From an uncultured Mesonia sp. (lineage in GTDB: Bacteria; Bacteroidota; Bacteroidia; Flavobacteriales; Flavobacteriaceae), in NCBI GenBank assembly GCA_947494545.1, contig CANLVH010000002.1, forward strand, positions 1 to 64,000: DNA of 64,000 nucleotides. Direction: 5' to 3'. The translations under genes were made by a program, and so were the position numbers. The notes beneath the pieces are model-generated. The model was given only the letters and a program-made list of their open reading frames with translations. It was not told where the DNA came from and searched no databases. Of the stretch, positions 24,232 to 34,778 are shown one piece after another; the stretch's first letter is position 1; every line of letters starts with the position of its first letter.

Positions 24232-26882
24232 ATGCGTAAGGGTAAGCAAATATCCTGATTTTTGTTTTTATTAATTTTGTATCTTTTTCGCAAAAAACTT
24301 TAAGCGGTAAGGTGACAGATAGTCTTGGTAAGCCGCTTACATCTGCAAATTTGTTAGCGCATCCAAAAGACACTTTGCAAGAAGTTAAATTCTCTATTAC
24401 CAATCAAAAAGGTAATTATGATTTAGATTTAAAAGCTATTCCTTATACCGTTACGGTTAATTATATGGGTTACGCAAAAAAAACCTTCGAAATTAACTTA
24501 AAATCAGACCAAACCAAAAATATAATATTGCAGGAAAAAGCAGAAAGTTTAGACGAAGTAGTATTAGAAATGCCAGTGGTTATTAAAAAAGACACAATTA
24601 TTTATAATGTTAATAAAATTACTAGCGGGGAAGAACGAAAACTTAAGGACATATTAAAAAAGCTACCTGGCGTTGAAGTAAGTAAAGATGGTGATATAAA
24701 AGTTAATGGTAAAAAGGTAACAACAATGCTAGTAGAAAACAAAAAATTCTTTGATGGTGATACTAAATTAGCTGTAGATAATATTCCTGCCGATGCGGTA
24801 AAACAAGTAGTCGTTTTAGATAATTATAACGAAATAGCAATGCTTAAAGACTTTCAAGAAAGTGAAGATATGGCAATGGACATAAAACTGCAAGACGATA
24901 AAAAAGATTTCATCTTTGGTGATATTGTAGCTGGTTTGGGCAATAACGAATTTTACAATGCACACACCAACTTATTTTATTACAGTCCCAAAACTACTTT
25001 AAATGTAATTGGGAATTTAAATAATATAAGAGACCGTGTATTTACTTATGAGCAATATTATAATTTTCAAAAAGGAATTAATTCAATATTTGATAAAGGT
25101 AACACCAACTTTGAGAACAGCTATGATGATTTTGCCGACTTTTTAGAAAAAGAAGATGTTATTAAAAGTGATCGTAAATTTGCTGCAATTAACTTTACGC
25201 AACAAGTAAATAAAGAATTAGATATAACAGGCTACGGGATTTTTTCAAAAACCAAAGAAAGTACGCTTATAGAATCTACCAATAGATACAATACCTTTAC
25301 GGAAGAAAATACGATAGCCACAAATACCAGTAATGCATTAGCAATGGCAAGTGTAAATGGAAAGTATCTACCCAATTATACAGACCAGTGGCACTTTAAG
25401 TCTAAATTTAAAGGAGCAAATGACGATTATAACAATAGTATTAATTCTAGAGTTGATAGTCTTTCCAGTTCATTTTTAAATAATAGTAATGGAAAACAAA
25501 CTTTTTTTAACCAAACAGTAGAGTGGCATAGAAAGGAATCTAGAGAGCATTCTTTTTCAGCAGTAGTTGATTATACTTATAATAATTTAACGCCCAGAAA
25601 TATATGGAAAACCAATGATGATTTTTTATCTGGTCTTATACCAATTATAGATGAACCCACGATAAGCATAAAACAATTTAAAGAGACTACAAAAAATCAG
25701 TTTAAAGCTATTTTTAAACATTATTGGATAATAAATAGAAATAACCATATTTACTCAACTTTGGGTAATTTTAATGTTAACCAAGGTTTTAATACAGAGG
25801 ATGTTCAAGAATTAGAAGACGGAAGCATAAATAATTTTGCGGGAGTGGGTTTTAATAACGATTTTCAATTTAGATTAAATGACGCTTTTGCAGGAATATT
25901 TTATAAATTTAAAACCGGTATTTTTACTTTTGATCAGGGTGCTTTCTTACATTTTTATCATTGGAACCCGAACCAAACATTGACAGAGAAAGAAAACAAA
26001 TTAGTTGTTTTACCAAATTTAACGGCTAAAGCTGAATTTGACCGCCGTAAAAGCTTACGATTTGATTACGAGTTAAAATCTTCTTTTACCAATGCTTCAC
26101 AATTTGCAAATAGATTTTACCTACAGCGTTATAATAGTATTTTTAAAGGAAATGCAAATTTAGAAAATACGCTAAAACACGATTTTAAATTACGCTAAAC
26201 AAAATCAATGGGATATCGCGGTTTTGGTATTTATGCTGTTGCAAATTATTCAAAACAAATAAAAGGAATTGCAGATAAAGTGAATTATGATGGTATCAAC
26301 CAAGTTGCATCATTATTATTTGTTAATAACTCTTCAGAAAATTGGGGTATTAACACAAGAGCAAGTAAAAAAGTTAAAAAAATTGATTTTCAAACCGGAT
26401 TGCGCTATAATAATACAAGCTATTTACAATTTAGTAATGATGACCAATTTAAAAATAAAAACATCAATACTAGTTATAGTTTTTCGGCAAAAACACTTTA
26501 TGACAATTTACCAATTATAGAGATAGGTTGGAAACAAAGTTTTGGTAATTTTAAGCTTAGTGATAATACAACTAAGTTTATGACCACCAAACCTTATATC
26601 AATTTAGATTATGATTTTTTAGATGGGTTTATCTTTTCGGCAGATTTTACTTCTTACACCTATAAAAATAAAACCTTAGGTCAAAAAAACAATTATGAGA
26701 TTGCCAACACTTCGTTATTTTATCAAAAAGAAAGTAGTGCTTGGAGTTTCAAAATAGAAGCACGAAACTTATTTGATACGCGGTTTAAAAACCAAAACAC
26801 CTTTACTTCTTATGTTATCGCAGATTCTAAAACCTATATTTTACCAAGAATATTATTATTTAGTATAGGTTATAATCTGTAG
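24232..26882 (+). pseudogene. Outer-membrane receptor-like protein, two lesions
   Basis: This is a large outer-membrane protein with an N-terminal carboxypeptidase-regulatory-like domain (SGKVTDSLGKPLTSANLLAH), a plug-like region (LKDILKKLPGVEVSKDGDIK) and a long beta-barrel. ATG 24232 (MRKGKQIS) stops at 24256. The rest of the signal peptide (LIFVFINFVSFSQ) lies in another frame with no start codon, so one base is lost between 24232 and 24258. A second lesion is the in-frame TAA at 26196. The same frame continues through MGYRGFGIYAVANYSKQ to 26882, so 26208-26882 is not a separate gene. The intact protein would have about 880 residues. It begins 8 bp after the GLPGLI pseudogene. Confidence 0.85.
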
Positions 26883-26909
26883 ATTACATTATTTAATTTT
26901 TTTCAAAAT

Positions 26910-27533
26910 TTAATTCAACGCGCCAAAAATTGCTATTCCGTAAAGTAAAAAGCGTAGAAAACGTAGTAAACCAAAAAGCAGATAACTTCTAAACGAGAAT
27001 TTAATAATCCCGGCGGCTATACTAGACACCGCAAAAGGAACCGGTAATAATGCACCAACAACAATTAAAAAACCGCCCCATTTTCGCATATTTTTAATGT
27101 GCTTGGCCATCTTAACTTCCAAATACACAAATACGGCGGGAATGGCCGCAATGCCGCGCCCAATAAAATAAGAGATAATACCGCCAAAATAAGAAAGAAA
27201 AGCAAGTATGGCCAAATACAGTTTTGGCGAAACTGATTTACCGGACCAAGCAATAAATATTTCTGGTGGTATTAAGCCTAAAATAGATTCTGATGCAAAG
27301 AAAACAGCAAAAACCCCAATAGCAGGAAAATTATCTGTTATATAGGTTAACATGGTGTTGATATCCATCACAAAAAAATGTACCCCAATAAGCGCGGCTA
27401 CAAAAATTGCGATGGGAATAGCAGCTTTAAGCAAACTTTTTCCCACAAAAGAATAAAACCCTGTATACGAGTAGTATTGGTGGAGAAGTTTCCACCGCGG
27501 TTTTTTATTAGATTTGTTCTTTTTCTTTCCCAT
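26910..27533 (-). CDS. VTT-domain (DedA-like) membrane protein
   Basis: The 207-aa protein has a basic N-terminus (MGKKKNKSNKK) and five to six hydrophobic helices. GLIPPEIFIAWSG and the glycine-rich FLSYFGGIISYFIGRG fit the VTT/SNARE-associated family, with GALLPVPFAVSSIAAG as the second conserved loop. Characterised VTT proteins move lipids or undecaprenyl phosphate across membranes, which makes lipid scrambling or flipping plausible. The 3' end carries one motif copy (26936-26945, coding Leu-Tyr-Gly). Confidence 0.8.
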   Translation of the reverse strand: MGKKKNKSNKKPRWKLLHQYYSYTGFYSFVGKSLLKAAIPIAIFVAALIGVHFFVMDINTMLTYITDNFPAIGVFAVFFASESILGLIPPEIFIAWSGKSVSPKLYLAILAFLSYFGGIISYFIGRGIAAIPAVFVYLEVKMAKHIKNMRKWGGFLIVVGALLPVPFAVSSIAAGIIKFSFRSYLLFGLLRFLRFLLYGIAIFGALN

Positions 27534-27646
27534 TTCAAAAGTGCAAAAGTAAAGGCTTTTGCAGCTTATGCAAATTTTTAGGGTTAATAATTTGTTAGAG
27601 AAATTACATTTTTCAGTCCTTAATAATCAGCATTTAAATAAAAACT

Positions 27647-28933
27647 TTAAGTAGACGGCTTTATATTGCTTTGGTTTAATTCTATACGGTTAAAATCTTT
27701 TGCTGTGGGCAATTCAAAAATCTCTAGATCAAAGTAGGGGGTCGCCGCTAAAAGATGGTCAAAAATATCGCCCATAATATTCTCATAGTTGCGCCAAACT
27801 TTGTCTTTGCTAAAAGCATATATTTCTAACGGAATGCCTTGTGGGGTTTGCTCTAATTGCCTGCACATAACCGTCATTTCTTGATTTATTTTAGGGTGTT
27901 TTTGCAAATAAGTATTAAGATATTCTCTAAAAACCCCAAAATTGGTAAGGTTTCTTCCATTAATTGGCAAAGACCTGTCTATATTGTTGTCTTTGTTAAA
28001 CGTTTCAATTTCTTGTTCTCTTTTATTTAGATAATCTGTTATAAGTCCTATTTTCTTTAATTCTTTTATTTTTTCTTTGGTAAGGAAATGAATACTACTG
28101 GTTTTAACAATTACGGCACGTTTAATTCTTCTTCCTCCAGAAGCGCTCATTCCGCGCCAGTTTTTAAACGAATCTGAAATTAAATAATAGGTAGGAATAG
28201 TGGTGATAGTTTTATCAAAATTTCTAACTTTTACAGAAGAAAGATTTATTTCTATCACATCGCCATCGGCTCCGTATTTATTCATGGTAATCCAATCGCC
28301 AATGCGCACAGTGTCGTTTACCGCAACTTGTATGCTGGCTACAAAACCAAGAATAGTATCTTTAAAAATAAGTAAAATCACTGCCGAAACAGCTCCTAAA
28401 GCCGTTAAGAAATAAACCACAGATTCTCCGGTTATAACCGAAAAAAGTAAGATAAAACCTACAAACCAAGTAAAAATCATAAAGACTTGTATATAGCTTT
28501 CTATAGGTTTATCTTTAAAACTGTTAAGGGTTTTTAAATAATCTCTTACGGTAAGTAGAAGACTGCGAATAAGTAATATAATAACAACTATAATACCTAT
28601 TTCTATTAGAATTACGGCTTCTTCTTTTAGGTAGGTGAAACCGGTTAAAATTTCAGGAATAATCCAATGCACCAAAATTAAGGTAAGCAAATTAGAAAAA
28701 TGCGATAGTACATTATTTTTAAAAAGATAATCGTCAAACTTGGTAGATGTACGTCTGGCAATACGAAAAAGAAAGCTTTTTAAAACCTTGCGCAATACGT
28801 AATTAAAAAGATAGCTTACCACAATAAGCGCAATCAAATTTAGCAGCAAATTTCCTATTTTAGCACTGGTGTCTGTCCATCCTAAATTTAAAAACCAATC
28901 GTAAAAAATGGTTGTAAGTTCGCTTCCTTCCAT
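27647..28933 (-). CDS. Large MscS-type mechanosensitive channel (YbdG-like)
   Basis: The 428-aa protein has five predicted helices (about 22-200), a pore-lining helix and the MscS beta domain with VNDTVRIGDWITMNKYG (about 205-222), then DGDVIEINLSSVKVRNFD. The insert KYGADG and the long C-terminal domain match the YbdG/MscM subgroup rather than MscS itself. The role would be osmotic adaptation at the inner membrane. It is monocistronic and divergent from the FUSC gene. Confidence 0.88.
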   Translation of the reverse strand: MEGSELTTIFYDWFLNLGWTDTSAKIGNLLLNLIALIVVSYLFNYVLRKVLKSFLFRIARRTSTKFDDYLFKNNVLSHFSNLLTLILVHWIIPEILTGFTYLKEEAVILIEIGIIVVIILLIRSLLLTVRDYLKTLNSFKDKPIESYIQVFMIFTWFVGFILLFSVITGESVVYFLTALGAVSAVILLIFKDTILGFVASIQVAVNDTVRIGDWITMNKYGADGDVIEINLSSVKVRNFDKTITTIPTYYLISDSFKNWRGMSASGGRRIKRAVIVKTSSIHFLTKEKIKELKKIGLITDYLNKREQEIETFNKDNNIDRSLPINGRNLTNFGVFREYLNTYLQKHPKINQEMTVMCRQLEQTPQGIPLEIYAFSKDKVWRNYENIMGDIFDHLLAATPYFDLEIFELPTAKDFNRIELNQSNIKPST

Positions 28934-29000
28934 AGTAAAATATTTAATGCAAAAATAGCAATCCTTTTAGATTTATATACAATCAAATTTTAATAAATGC

Positions 29001-29010
29001 CTTTACGGAA
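29001..29010 (-). repeat. TTCCGTAAAG motif, intergenic copy
   Basis: Exact copy on the minus strand in the divergent MscS/FUSC gap. Confidence 0.8.
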
Positions 29011-29125
29011 ATAACTTTCCTTTAAAAACCTTACCAGTAATATCTTGTGCTTTCCCGCAAGAGTTGCTTCCGTGTAAACGTAAAATAAATAGTATTAAAA
29101 CTACCTTTAATTAGACTTTTAAAGC

Positions 29126-29135
29126 TTTACGGAAG
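29126..29135 (-). repeat. TTCCGTAAAG motif, intergenic copy
   Basis: Second exact copy in the same gap, same orientation, 125 bp from the first. Confidence 0.8.
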
Positions 29136-29203
29136 TATTTGCAATCGAATTAAAAATAAATTTAAACTATTCTTAATTTTAAAGCAGCCCTAAATAGTTT
29201 AAA

Positions 29204-29211
29204 TATCTTTG
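29204..29211 (+). promoter_or_regulatory. -7 box of the FUSC gene
   Basis: TATCTTTG matches TAnnTTTG and lies 17 nt before the ATG. Confidence 0.45.
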
Positions 29212-29228
29212 TTGCATAAAAACGGTTA

Positions 29229-31445
29229 ATGACATTAACTATCAGTAAAACTTCTTTCTTAAGATATCTAAAAGGCACCGATTTATATAAGTCTTTTGTT
29301 ATGGCTTTAGCAGCGGTAATTCCTGTTATGCTGGCTGTTTATACCAACAATATGGCTTTTGGTTTTGGTAGTGTTTTAGGCGTTTTATTAACCGCACCAA
29401 ACGATGTACAAGGTAATTTAAAACACCGTTTTAACGGTATGTTACTGGCCATTGTTTTAATTATGTTTACGACCTTGGTTTTAAGTTTAACCAAAGGTTT
29501 TCTGGTGCTTAACTTGCTTTTATTTTTTATTGCCAGTATGGCTATCTCTATGCTTTCTGTCTATGGTTTTAGAGCATCTTTAGTAGCATTGTCCGGACTT
29601 TTAGCTTTGGTTTTAAGTTATGCTAATCTTGGCGATGCATCTGTTTATGCGCATGTTTTGTATATGGGCATTGGTGGTATTTGGTATATGCTTATAAGCA
29701 CGTTTTTTATTTGGTTGCGACCAACTAAACAATTAGAATTAGACTTGGGAGAAACTGCTAAATTAACGGCAGATTTTTTAGAGTTACGCGCAGATTTGCT
29801 TCGGTATAAAAATGAACGTGCAGATTTGCAAAAAAAGCAAACCGATTTACACACCAAAATAAACGATTTACACGAAAGTTTACGCGAACATTTGCTTAGC
29901 TCTAGAAAAAGATCCGGAAGCTCTAATTATACCAGACGCCGACTGCTTATTTTTATAGATTTGGTAGATATTTTAGAACTTGCCATTGCGCATCCGGTAA
30001 ACTTTAAAAAAGTAGATGCGTTAACCAATTACAATCCGCAAATTATAAAAGAATATGTTAAGTTGGTTTTGGCAATGAGTAAAGAATTAAACCATATTTC
30101 TGAAGTTTTTATCGATGGTAAAAAATTACAAACTTCTAAACTTGCCATAGACTCTATTAACACAATAGAAGAATTTATAGCCGAATCTTATCAGCAACAA
30201 AACCTCTCACAATCTACACTTTTGCTTTTAAAAAATGTTCTGGATTTTGAAAAGAAACAACGCCAAAAAATACAATCTATAGAGCACGTTTTAAACAATA
30301 TAAAGCTAGGAGATTATGTAGGTTTTAGAGCAAAAGAAATAAAAAAGTTTATAACGCCAACTACGTATAGTCCAAAGATTTTATGGGAGAATTTAAGTTT
30401 TAAATCCAATATTTTTAGACATGCTTTGCGCATAACTGTTTTGTTGCTCTTAGGTTTCTTTATAGGCACTTTTTTTCAATTGCCAAATACATATTGGATT
30501 TTGCTTACCATTGTGGTAATAATGCGTCCCAGTTACGGCTTAACCAAGCAACGCACCTTTAAAAGAATTTTAGGAACTTTAATTGGGGGAACAGTTGCCG
30601 TTAGTATAATATTATTAGTGCAAAACAATAATGTTTACGCCGTTCTAGGTATAATTTCGCTCATTTTGGCATTTTCTATGTTTCAGAAAAATTATGTTGG
30701 TGCTGCCGCATTTATCACGATAAATGTTGTAATGATTTATGCTTTGTTGCGCCCAAATGCTTTTGATGTTATTCAATACCGCGTTTTAGATACGGTTTTG
30801 GGCGCGGGTTTAGCCTTTGGCGGAAGCTTTTTTTTATGGCCAAATTGGGAATATAAAGAAATGAACAAAAGCGTAATTGCTTCCTTAGAAGCAAATTTAG
30901 ACTACTTTCAAGGTATTACAGAATTTTATATTTCAAAGAACGAAGATTCTGCTAAGCTAAAACTTAAACGAAAGGAAGCTTTCCTAGCTATGGGCAATCT
31001 AAACGCTGCTTTTCAAAGAATGGCACAAGAGCCAAAATCTAAACAAAAATCGTATAATCGGTTGTATCAATATACTTCTTACAACCATACTTTTTTAGCA
31101 TCTTTGGCCAGTTTAGGAACTTTTATTCGCACACATCCTACCGGTGGTGCGTCTGTTTATTTTAAGGCTTACGCCGAAACTATTAAGGGCAATTTAAAGC
31201 GCAGTATTAATAATTTACAAAACAAGGATAAAAAAATTCCGGAACCCCAACTGGAAATAAAAGAAATAAAGCAATATATTAACCAAGAGAAACGCCGCCT
31301 AGACACCTTGCGCTTTGAAGAATTGCAACTAGGAAAAAATCAGATTAGCGACAGTTTAGAAAACAGCATGCAAGAAGTACAGCTAATAACAGAGCAACTT
31401 CAATGGTTATACAAAGTTTCTTTAAATTTAAAAAAAATAAAATAA
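29229..31445 (+). CDS. FUSC family inner-membrane transporter (YccS-like)
   Basis: The 738-aa protein has two membrane blocks of about six helices (about 15-160 and 395-540), each followed by a long helical cytoplasmic region. The first block starts YKSFVMALAAVIPVMLAVYT and the second NTYWILLTIVVIMRPSYG. The latter, with KQRTFKRILGTLIGG, is the hallmark of FUSC/ArAE-type proteins. These export aromatic acids or related compounds. A coiled-coil segment lies near 185-225. The SdiA-regulated gene starts 4 nt after the stop, which indicates an operon. Confidence 0.87.
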   Translation: MTLTISKTSFLRYLKGTDLYKSFVMALAAVIPVMLAVYTNNMAFGFGSVLGVLLTAPNDVQGNLKHRFNGMLLAIVLIMFTTLVLSLTKGFLVLNLLLFFIASMAISMLSVYGFRASLVALSGLLALVLSYANLGDASVYAHVLYMGIGGIWYMLISTFFIWLRPTKQLELDLGETAKLTADFLELRADLLRYKNERADLQKKQTDLHTKINDLHESLREHLLSSRKRSGSSNYTRRRLLIFIDLVDILELAIAHPVNFKKVDALTNYNPQIIKEYVKLVLAMSKELNHISEVFIDGKKLQTSKLAIDSINTIEEFIAESYQQQNLSQSTLLLLKNVLDFEKKQRQKIQSIEHVLNNIKLGDYVGFRAKEIKKFITPTTYSPKILWENLSFKSNIFRHALRITVLLLLGFFIGTFFQLPNTYWILLTIVVIMRPSYGLTKQRTFKRILGTLIGGTVAVSIILLVQNNNVYAVLGIISLILAFSMFQKNYVGAAAFITINVVMIYALLRPNAFDVIQYRVLDTVLGAGLAFGGSFFLWPNWEYKEMNKSVIASLEANLDYFQGITEFYISKNEDSAKLKLKRKEAFLAMGNLNAAFQRMAQEPKSKQKSYNRLYQYTSYNHTFLASLASLGTFIRTHPTGGASVYFKAYAETIKGNLKRSINNLQNKDKKIPEPQLEIKEIKQYINQEKRRLDTLRFEELQLGKNQISDSLENSMQEVQLITEQLQWLYKVSLNLKKIK

Positions 31446-31449
31446 GAAT

Positions 31450-32334
31450 ATGAGCTATTTTAAAAGTTTGCCGTTTTATGTTACGCTGGGTATTTTAATA
31501 TTTGTAACGGTTGTATATTTCTTATTTCGAAGTAAATATGAAATAAATCACGTAAATCCTTCTGAAGTAAATGTGGTAAACAAATGGGAGATGAGCGATA
31601 CTTTACACGAAGTTTCCGGTATTGCCTATTTAGACAAAACCTCTATGGCTGCTATACAAGATGAAAAAGGTAGTATTTTTATTTACAATTTAATCACAAA
31701 AAATATAGATAGAGAAATAAAATTTGCAGAAAATGGCGATTATGAAGGCATTGCAATGGTTGGTAACAAAGCTTACGTTTTAAGAAGCGACGCCTATATT
31801 TTTGAAGTAGAAGATATTACTAAAGAAGAACCGCAAGTTACCAAACATGAATTGGGCTTAACAGATGAATATGATTTTGAAGGAATTACTTACGATAAAA
31901 AATTCAATAGGTTGTTGTTAGCTTACAAAGACGAAAACCCGGAAAAAGATAAAGATTACAAAGAAATATTACAGTTTGATCTGGAGCAGAAAAAGCTTTT
32001 AAAAGAACCGGTTTATAAAATAACCTATAACAATCCGTTGTTTAAAGATTTACGTCATTTTAATACCGATAAAGTTTTTAAACCCTCCGAAATTGGCATA
32101 CATCCCAAAACGGGAGATATTTATATTTTAGACGGAAAAACCCCAAAATTGCTAATTTTAGATTCTAACTGGCAAGAAAAGCAGCTTTACGTTTTTGATC
32201 CAAAAGTTTTTAACCAACCAGAAGGTTTAACCTTTAGTCCCGAAGGTAAAATATATATTGCCAACGAAGGTGGTTTTAGCGCTGCCAATATTTTACACGT
32301 AGTTTTTGGTAGCTCGCCGGTAAGCGCACCCTAA
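31450..32334 (+). CDS. SdiA-regulated domain protein
   Basis: The 294-aa protein has one N-terminal hydrophobic helix (about 8-25), so it is membrane anchored or periplasmic. The rest is a beta-propeller-like domain with EVSGIAYLDKT, GDYEGIAMVGNKAYVLRSD and YDFEGITYD, then KPSEIGIHPKTGDIYILDG. This fits the SdiA-regulated family (PF06977). The function is unknown. It is coupled to the FUSC gene and convergent with the PBP gene, with stop codons about 1 bp apart. Confidence 0.8.
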   Translation: MSYFKSLPFYVTLGILIFVTVVYFLFRSKYEINHVNPSEVNVVNKWEMSDTLHEVSGIAYLDKTSMAAIQDEKGSIFIYNLITKNIDREIKFAENGDYEGIAMVGNKAYVLRSDAYIFEVEDITKEEPQVTKHELGLTDEYDFEGITYDKKFNRLLLAYKDENPEKDKDYKEILQFDLEQKKLLKEPVYKITYNNPLFKDLRHFNTDKVFKPSEIGIHPKTGDIYILDGKTPKLLILDSNWQEKQLYVFDPKVFNQPEGLTFSPEGKIYIANEGGFSAANILHVVFGSSPVSAP

Positions 32335-32335
32335 T

Positions 32336-34636
32336 TTATTTTTCTTTTTTTCCTTTAAGGAAAGAGAAAATACCGCCTTTTTTATCTTCTTTTTCCTCCT
32401 CAAACTGCTGCTCTTCTCTTTCTTTTTTACCGAATAATCGTTTGAAAAAACCATCTTTTTCGGTTGGTTCGCAATCTAACTCTTCTTGAATGTTTTTAGG
32501 AACCGGCTCAAAATTTGCGTGCGTATACGCGTCAAATTCTTTATCGGCATTTAGTTTTTGCATAAACCTACCAAAAATTGGCAAAGCAGAATTGGCGCCT
32601 TGTCCCAATCCGGTAGAACTAAAACCAATTTTATGGTTATCGTTTCCTACCCAAACTACATTTACCAATTTTGGTGTTATACCTACAAACCAACCGTCTT
32701 TATTATTTTGTGTGGTTCCGGTTTTGCCGGCAATAGCATTGCGCAAACCATAGGTTGTTCTTAATCTTTTTGCAGTACCTTCGTTAACCGTGGTTTGCAA
32801 CATTTCTAACATTACTTGTCGCGTACGATCAGAAAATGCTTGTTTTTGGTTGGTTTCCGGTACAAATTCTGCCAGCAAATTACCGTTTTTGTCCTCTATT
32901 TTTTTAATGAAATATGGCTGGGAGGCTTTGCCGTTATTTACATAAGTAGAGTAGGCCTTTGCCATTTCTATAAGCTTTATATCGGCAGAACCTAAAGCTA
33001 TGGAAGGAACCGGTTTTATTTCTTCTTCAATTCCCATTTTTTTCACTAAAGAAATAACATTTTCAATACCGGTTTCATTTAAAACTTTAACCGCGATGGT
33101 ATTTATAGATCTGCTTAGCGCAAATTCTAAAGAGTAGTTTAAATCTTCGTCATATTTGTTAGAGGCGTTTGTTGGTGTCCAATTATCTACATCTGTATAA
33201 GTTACTGCCTTTATAGGAAAATGCGTGCAAACATCCATACCGTTTTCTATGGCTGCGGTATACACAAAAGGTTTAAAAGTAGAGCCTACTTGGCGTTTAC
33301 TTTGCCAAACATGGTCGTACTGAAAGTAACGATAATCTATCCCGCCAATATAGGTTTTTATTGCGCCGGTAGAAGGTTCTACAGAAAGCATTCCTGTGTT
33401 CAAAAACTTTAAATAATGCGCTAAACTATCTACGGTAGAAACATTTTTCACGGTGTTCTTCTCCCAGCCAAAAAGTTCTGTTTCTTTGGTTTTTTGCAAG
33501 CTGTCTTGAATTTCCTTTTCGGAAAAACCTTTTTTCTCTAAATTTTTATAAAGTTGGAGTTTTTTGATAGCTTCTTTTAAAAGCGCTTTATTTTTCCAAG
33601 GCGCGTTAGCCGCATAAGCTTTCTCGTATTGTTCTTGCAAGTTTTGCATATGTTCGCGCATAGCTTCTTCCGCGTAAGCTTGCATTTCTGCATTTAGAGT
33701 AGTGTAGATTTTTAAACCATCTGTATATAAATTATACGCCTCGCCATCTAGTTTTTTAATATTTTCTTCTTCCAGAATGGCTTTCACCTGCTGTTTTACC
33801 CGATTTCTAAAATATGGCGCCAAACCTAAATTGGCCGTATAATAATGATAATCTAATTTTATTTTTTGTTGCATTGTTTTTTCCGCCTTTGCAGCAGAGA
33901 GGTAATCGTATTTTACCATTTGCTGCAAAACCACATCGCGCCGCAACTGACTTCTTTCCGGAAATAATCTCGGATTATAACTGTGGTTGGCTTTTAAACT
34001 TCCTACCAAAGTTGCCGCTTGCGAGAGCGTTAAGTTTTTGGTAGAAGTATTAAAAAATTTATGGGCAGCACTTTCTATTCCGTAAGTATTATCGCTAAAC
34101 GGAACGGTATTAAAATAAAGCGCTATAATTTCGTTTTTAGAATATATTTCTTCAATGCGTTCGGCAACAATGCTTTCTTTTAGTTTATTGATTACGATAC
34201 TTAAAAAACCATAGTCTTTTCTTCCGTAAAGGTTTTTTGCTAATTGCAAGGTAATTGTACTGCCGCCTCCAGAGGATTTATCTGATAATAAAATGGTCTT
34301 AAAAAACACACGCAACAAGCTTTTATTATCTATGCCGTCATGTTCATAAAACCGAGCGTCTTCTGTAGCTACAAGTGCGTTTATTAAGTGCTGCGGAATA
34401 TCTTCAAAATCTACAGATTGCCTGTCATACGTGTAAATTTTCCCTATTAATTGCTCATCATCTGCCAAGATTTGGGTGGCTTGAGCTTGTTTTAAATTGG
34501 CTAATTCTTTTGAGCTGGCTATTTTTCCCCAAAACCCAAAAAATATACTTGCATAAAACCCAAAAAATAAAACGATGAGGAAGGCAATAAAAATCCCTAT
34601 TCTTTTTACCCATTTGTTTTTCAGAAATTTTCGCAT
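32336..34636 (-). CDS. Bifunctional penicillin-binding protein (PBP1A-like)
   Basis: This 766-aa class A PBP polymerises and cross-links peptidoglycan. It has an N-terminal membrane helix (about 12-32). The GT51 glycosyltransferase carries EDARFYEHDGID (catalytic Glu near 93) and GGSTITLQLAKNLYG. The transpeptidase has STFKPF (Ser near 450), SRSIN and KTGTTQ (near 640). The C-terminal tail of about 40 residues is rich in Lys and Glu. It carries one motif copy (34222-34231, coding Asn-Leu-Tyr-Gly). Confidence 0.93.
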   Translation of the reverse strand: MRKFLKNKWVKRIGIFIAFLIVLFFGFYASIFFGFWGKIASSKELANLKQAQATQILADDEQLIGKIYTYDRQSVDFEDIPQHLINALVATEDARFYEHDGIDNKSLLRVFFKTILLSDKSSGGGSTITLQLAKNLYGRKDYGFLSIVINKLKESIVAERIEEIYSKNEIIALYFNTVPFSDNTYGIESAAHKFFNTSTKNLTLSQAATLVGSLKANHSYNPRLFPERSQLRRDVVLQQMVKYDYLSAAKAEKTMQQKIKLDYHYYTANLGLAPYFRNRVKQQVKAILEEENIKKLDGEAYNLYTDGLKIYTTLNAEMQAYAEEAMREHMQNLQEQYEKAYAANAPWKNKALLKEAIKKLQLYKNLEKKGFSEKEIQDSLQKTKETELFGWEKNTVKNVSTVDSLAHYLKFLNTGMLSVEPSTGAIKTYIGGIDYRYFQYDHVWQSKRQVGSTFKPFVYTAAIENGMDVCTHFPIKAVTYTDVDNWTPTNASNKYDEDLNYSLEFALSRSINTIAVKVLNETGIENVISLVKKMGIEEEIKPVPSIALGSADIKLIEMAKAYSTYVNNGKASQPYFIKKIEDKNGNLLAEFVPETNQKQAFSDRTRQVMLEMLQTTVNEGTAKRLRTTYGLRNAIAGKTGTTQNNKDGWFVGITPKLVNVVWVGNDNHKIGFSSTGLGQGANSALPIFGRFMQKLNADKEFDAYTHANFEPVPKNIQEELDCEPTEKDGFFKRLFGKKEREEQQFEEEKEDKKGGIFSFLKGKKEK

Positions 34637-34743
34637 AAAAATCGATTAAAAAATAGACTGCAAAAATAGAAATACAACCGATAAAAGGATTACGCTTTCG
34701 CAGATGTTTAACATGTTTTTAAAGGTATACTAAGCGCTTTAAG

Positions 34744-34753
34744 TTCCGTAAAG
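34744..34753 (+). repeat. TTCCGTAAAG motif, intergenic copy
   Basis: Exact copy between the PBP and DUF1206 genes. Confidence 0.8.
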
Positions 34754-34778
34754 TAGAAATACAATTTGCACTTTAAGT

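Noticed and set aside
26208..26882. Separate gene downstream of the receptor
   Set aside because: It continues the same frame as the upstream part after a single TAA, with barrel sequence on both sides. It is the 3' part of one broken gene.
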